Source: Bacteroidota bacterium
Lineage (GTDB): Bacteria > Bacteroidota > Bacteroidia > Chitinophagales > LD1
Reading direction: 5' to 3'
NCBI GenBank assembly: GCA_947457525.1
Contig: CANGXE010000013.1
Coordinates: forward strand, 1 to 14,311
Length of the DNA: 14,311 bases
This document shows positions 13,551 through 14,311 of the stretch, in pieces. How positions within the stretch are numbered: position 1 is the first letter of the stretch; every line of letters starts with the position of its first letter. Below the pieces are notes generated by a model that ran no database searches, had not been told where the DNA came from, and saw nothing but the letters and a program-made list of their open reading frames with translations. The translations under genes and the position numbers were made by a program.

Positions 13551-14292
13551 AAGAGCGGAATGCTTGTGTTATGGTTGGCTGAAACCCTTCAGATATATTA
13601 AGTTTTCTTTCAACTTTATTGCCCCCATTGTCAATGCAATCAACCCATATTTCAGTGGAAGAACGCTCTGTGATTCTGCTTTTGTTTACTCGTTCACTTC
13701 CATTGATTTTTAAGAAAACAGTTTCTGTATCCCATTCATCTATTTTCTTCAAAGCGAAATTGACAAGTATTCCTGGTGGTCTATTATCAAAATAAATTTC
13801 AAGGTTACCAGATGATACACCTTCGGTTTTAAGATACACAATACTATCTGTATCTATCATTTTAGAAGCCTCGCCTGAAAGTTTAAGCTCAATACTTCTC
13901 TTTCTTTTCTTATCTACAACTCTATCAATAAATTTTGGAAGTATTGCCTGAATCTTGGCTGTAGTTGCTGTTTTAGTTAGTATTTCTGCTATAACTTCAG
14001 GGTTGAGATTTAGCTCAACATAACGGTCTAAATAATCTTTCATGTTACCACTTACAAACAAAGTAGGAAGCTTTAAGAAATTTGCCACATCCATACCGTT
14101 CATATTGTCACCAGGCAACTCAATATCAACTACTATAGCATCTGGTTTTTCAGTATTAACTTTTTGAATAAAATCATCTGACTTTATGGCAATTGCGACA
14201 ACTTCAACCAAGCCAGTTTTTTCTAAATTCCTTTTAAGTTCTTGTAATAGACTTAGGGTATCTTCTAGTATTGCTATTTTAATCTTACTCAT
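13549..14292 (-). CDS. LytTR-type response regulator
   Basis: A 247-residue two-domain transcription regulator. The N-terminal receiver domain (1-about 125) has the acidic pair E10-D11, the phosphorylation Asp D56 in VVDIELPG, and S81 at the usual Thr/Ser position (LFVSGN). The usual Lys near the fifth strand appears to be Asn (N97 in LNLNP), so phosphorylation-linked switching may be unusual. Residues about 133-247 fit a LytTR DNA-binding domain: SIELKLSGE, then DSIVYLKTEG, LKKIDEW, and FLKINGSERVNKSRI matching the family's F.RvHrSyiVN segment. A sensor kinase would be expected upstream, to the right of the window. It lies just before the dioxygenase cluster in the same orientation, and a direct repeat suited to LytTR binding overlaps its stop codon. 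Confidence 0.88.
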   Translation of the reverse strand: MSKIKIAILEDTLSLLQELKRNLEKTGLVEVVAIAIKSDDFIQKVNTEKPDAIVVDIELPGDNMNGMDVANFLKLPTLFVSGNMKDYLDRYVELNLNPEVIAEILTKTATTAKIQAILPKFIDRVVDKKRKRSIELKLSGEASKMIDTDSIVYLKTEGVSSGNLEIYFDNRPPGILVNFALKKIDEWDTETVFLKINGSERVNKSRITERSSTEIWVDCIDNGGNKVERKLNISEGFQPTITQAFRS

Positions 14293-14311
14293 TTTTAGAA
14301 TTGTATCATAA

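Noticed and set aside
9776..14311. CRISPR array, insertion sequence or phage attachment site in the low-G+C half
   Set aside because: No regularly spaced repeats beyond the 21-base pair near 13.5 kb, no transposase or integrase frame, and no terminal inverted repeats were seen.

Overview
The window looks like a chromosomal stretch from a member of the Bacteroidota. The families point that way: a DUF1015 protein, a photolyase-related/DUF2256 pair, and a small basic protein paired with an acidic partner. So do candidate promoters of the TTG/TAnnTTTG type and the near absence of strong Shine-Dalgarno sequences. A hand count on a few lines gives about 42-45% G+C on the left (to roughly 9.8 kb) and about 30-36% over much of the right (10.1-14.3 kb). 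The right part is therefore probably accessory or more recently acquired.

Left (1-888): the 3' part of a DUF1015 gene, running into the window. Convergent with it, 7 bases away, is a tight leftward operon (5744 down to 896) of five genes whose ends overlap or nearly touch. In transcription order they are: a photolyase FAD-domain protein whose alpha/beta domain seems to lie at the C-terminus; a flavin reductase family protein; a full-length cryptochrome/photolyase homologue with altered flavin-site residues; a 50-residue DUF2256 zinc-ribbon-like protein; and a photolyase-related protein of the prokaryotic (6-4) type that lacks all four Fe-S cysteines. Three divergent photolyase-fold flavoproteins, a flavin-reducing enzyme and a zinc-ribbon protein in one transcript suggest a coordinated light or UV-damage module.

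Middle (5968-9775): a PLP-dependent cystathionine gamma-synthase/lyase gene (rightward) ends at a strong bidirectional terminator. Facing it is a secreted helical-repeat protein of unknown role. Next is a two-gene leftward unit, a CDP-alcohol phosphatidyltransferase followed by a GtrA-type membrane protein, probably acting in lipid or glycan-lipid metabolism.

Right (9776-14311): a 384-base gene-poor gap ends in a good Bacteroidota-type promoter for a TIGR02757/DUF2400 protein. That gene's stop codon overlaps the stop of a leftward pair, a 142-residue protein and a 67-residue basic protein. A 19-codon remnant copy of the 67-residue gene lies just upstream of the pair. Beyond a hairpin terminator is a second leftward cluster: a LytTR response regulator, a compact Fe(II)/2-oxoglutarate dioxygenase, a glycine-rich-domain-like protein ending in a Cys-x3-Cys-x3-Cys-x3-Cys tail, an unrecognised 100-residue protein, and a 31-residue Gly/Asn/Pro-rich peptide gene directly before the terminator. 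A 13-base direct repeat with a 21-base period lies between regulator and dioxygenase. It has the geometry of a LytTR operator and suggests that the regulator controls the cluster. This cluster is the best candidate for an undescribed system, possibly a modified-peptide or signalling system; that reading is inference.
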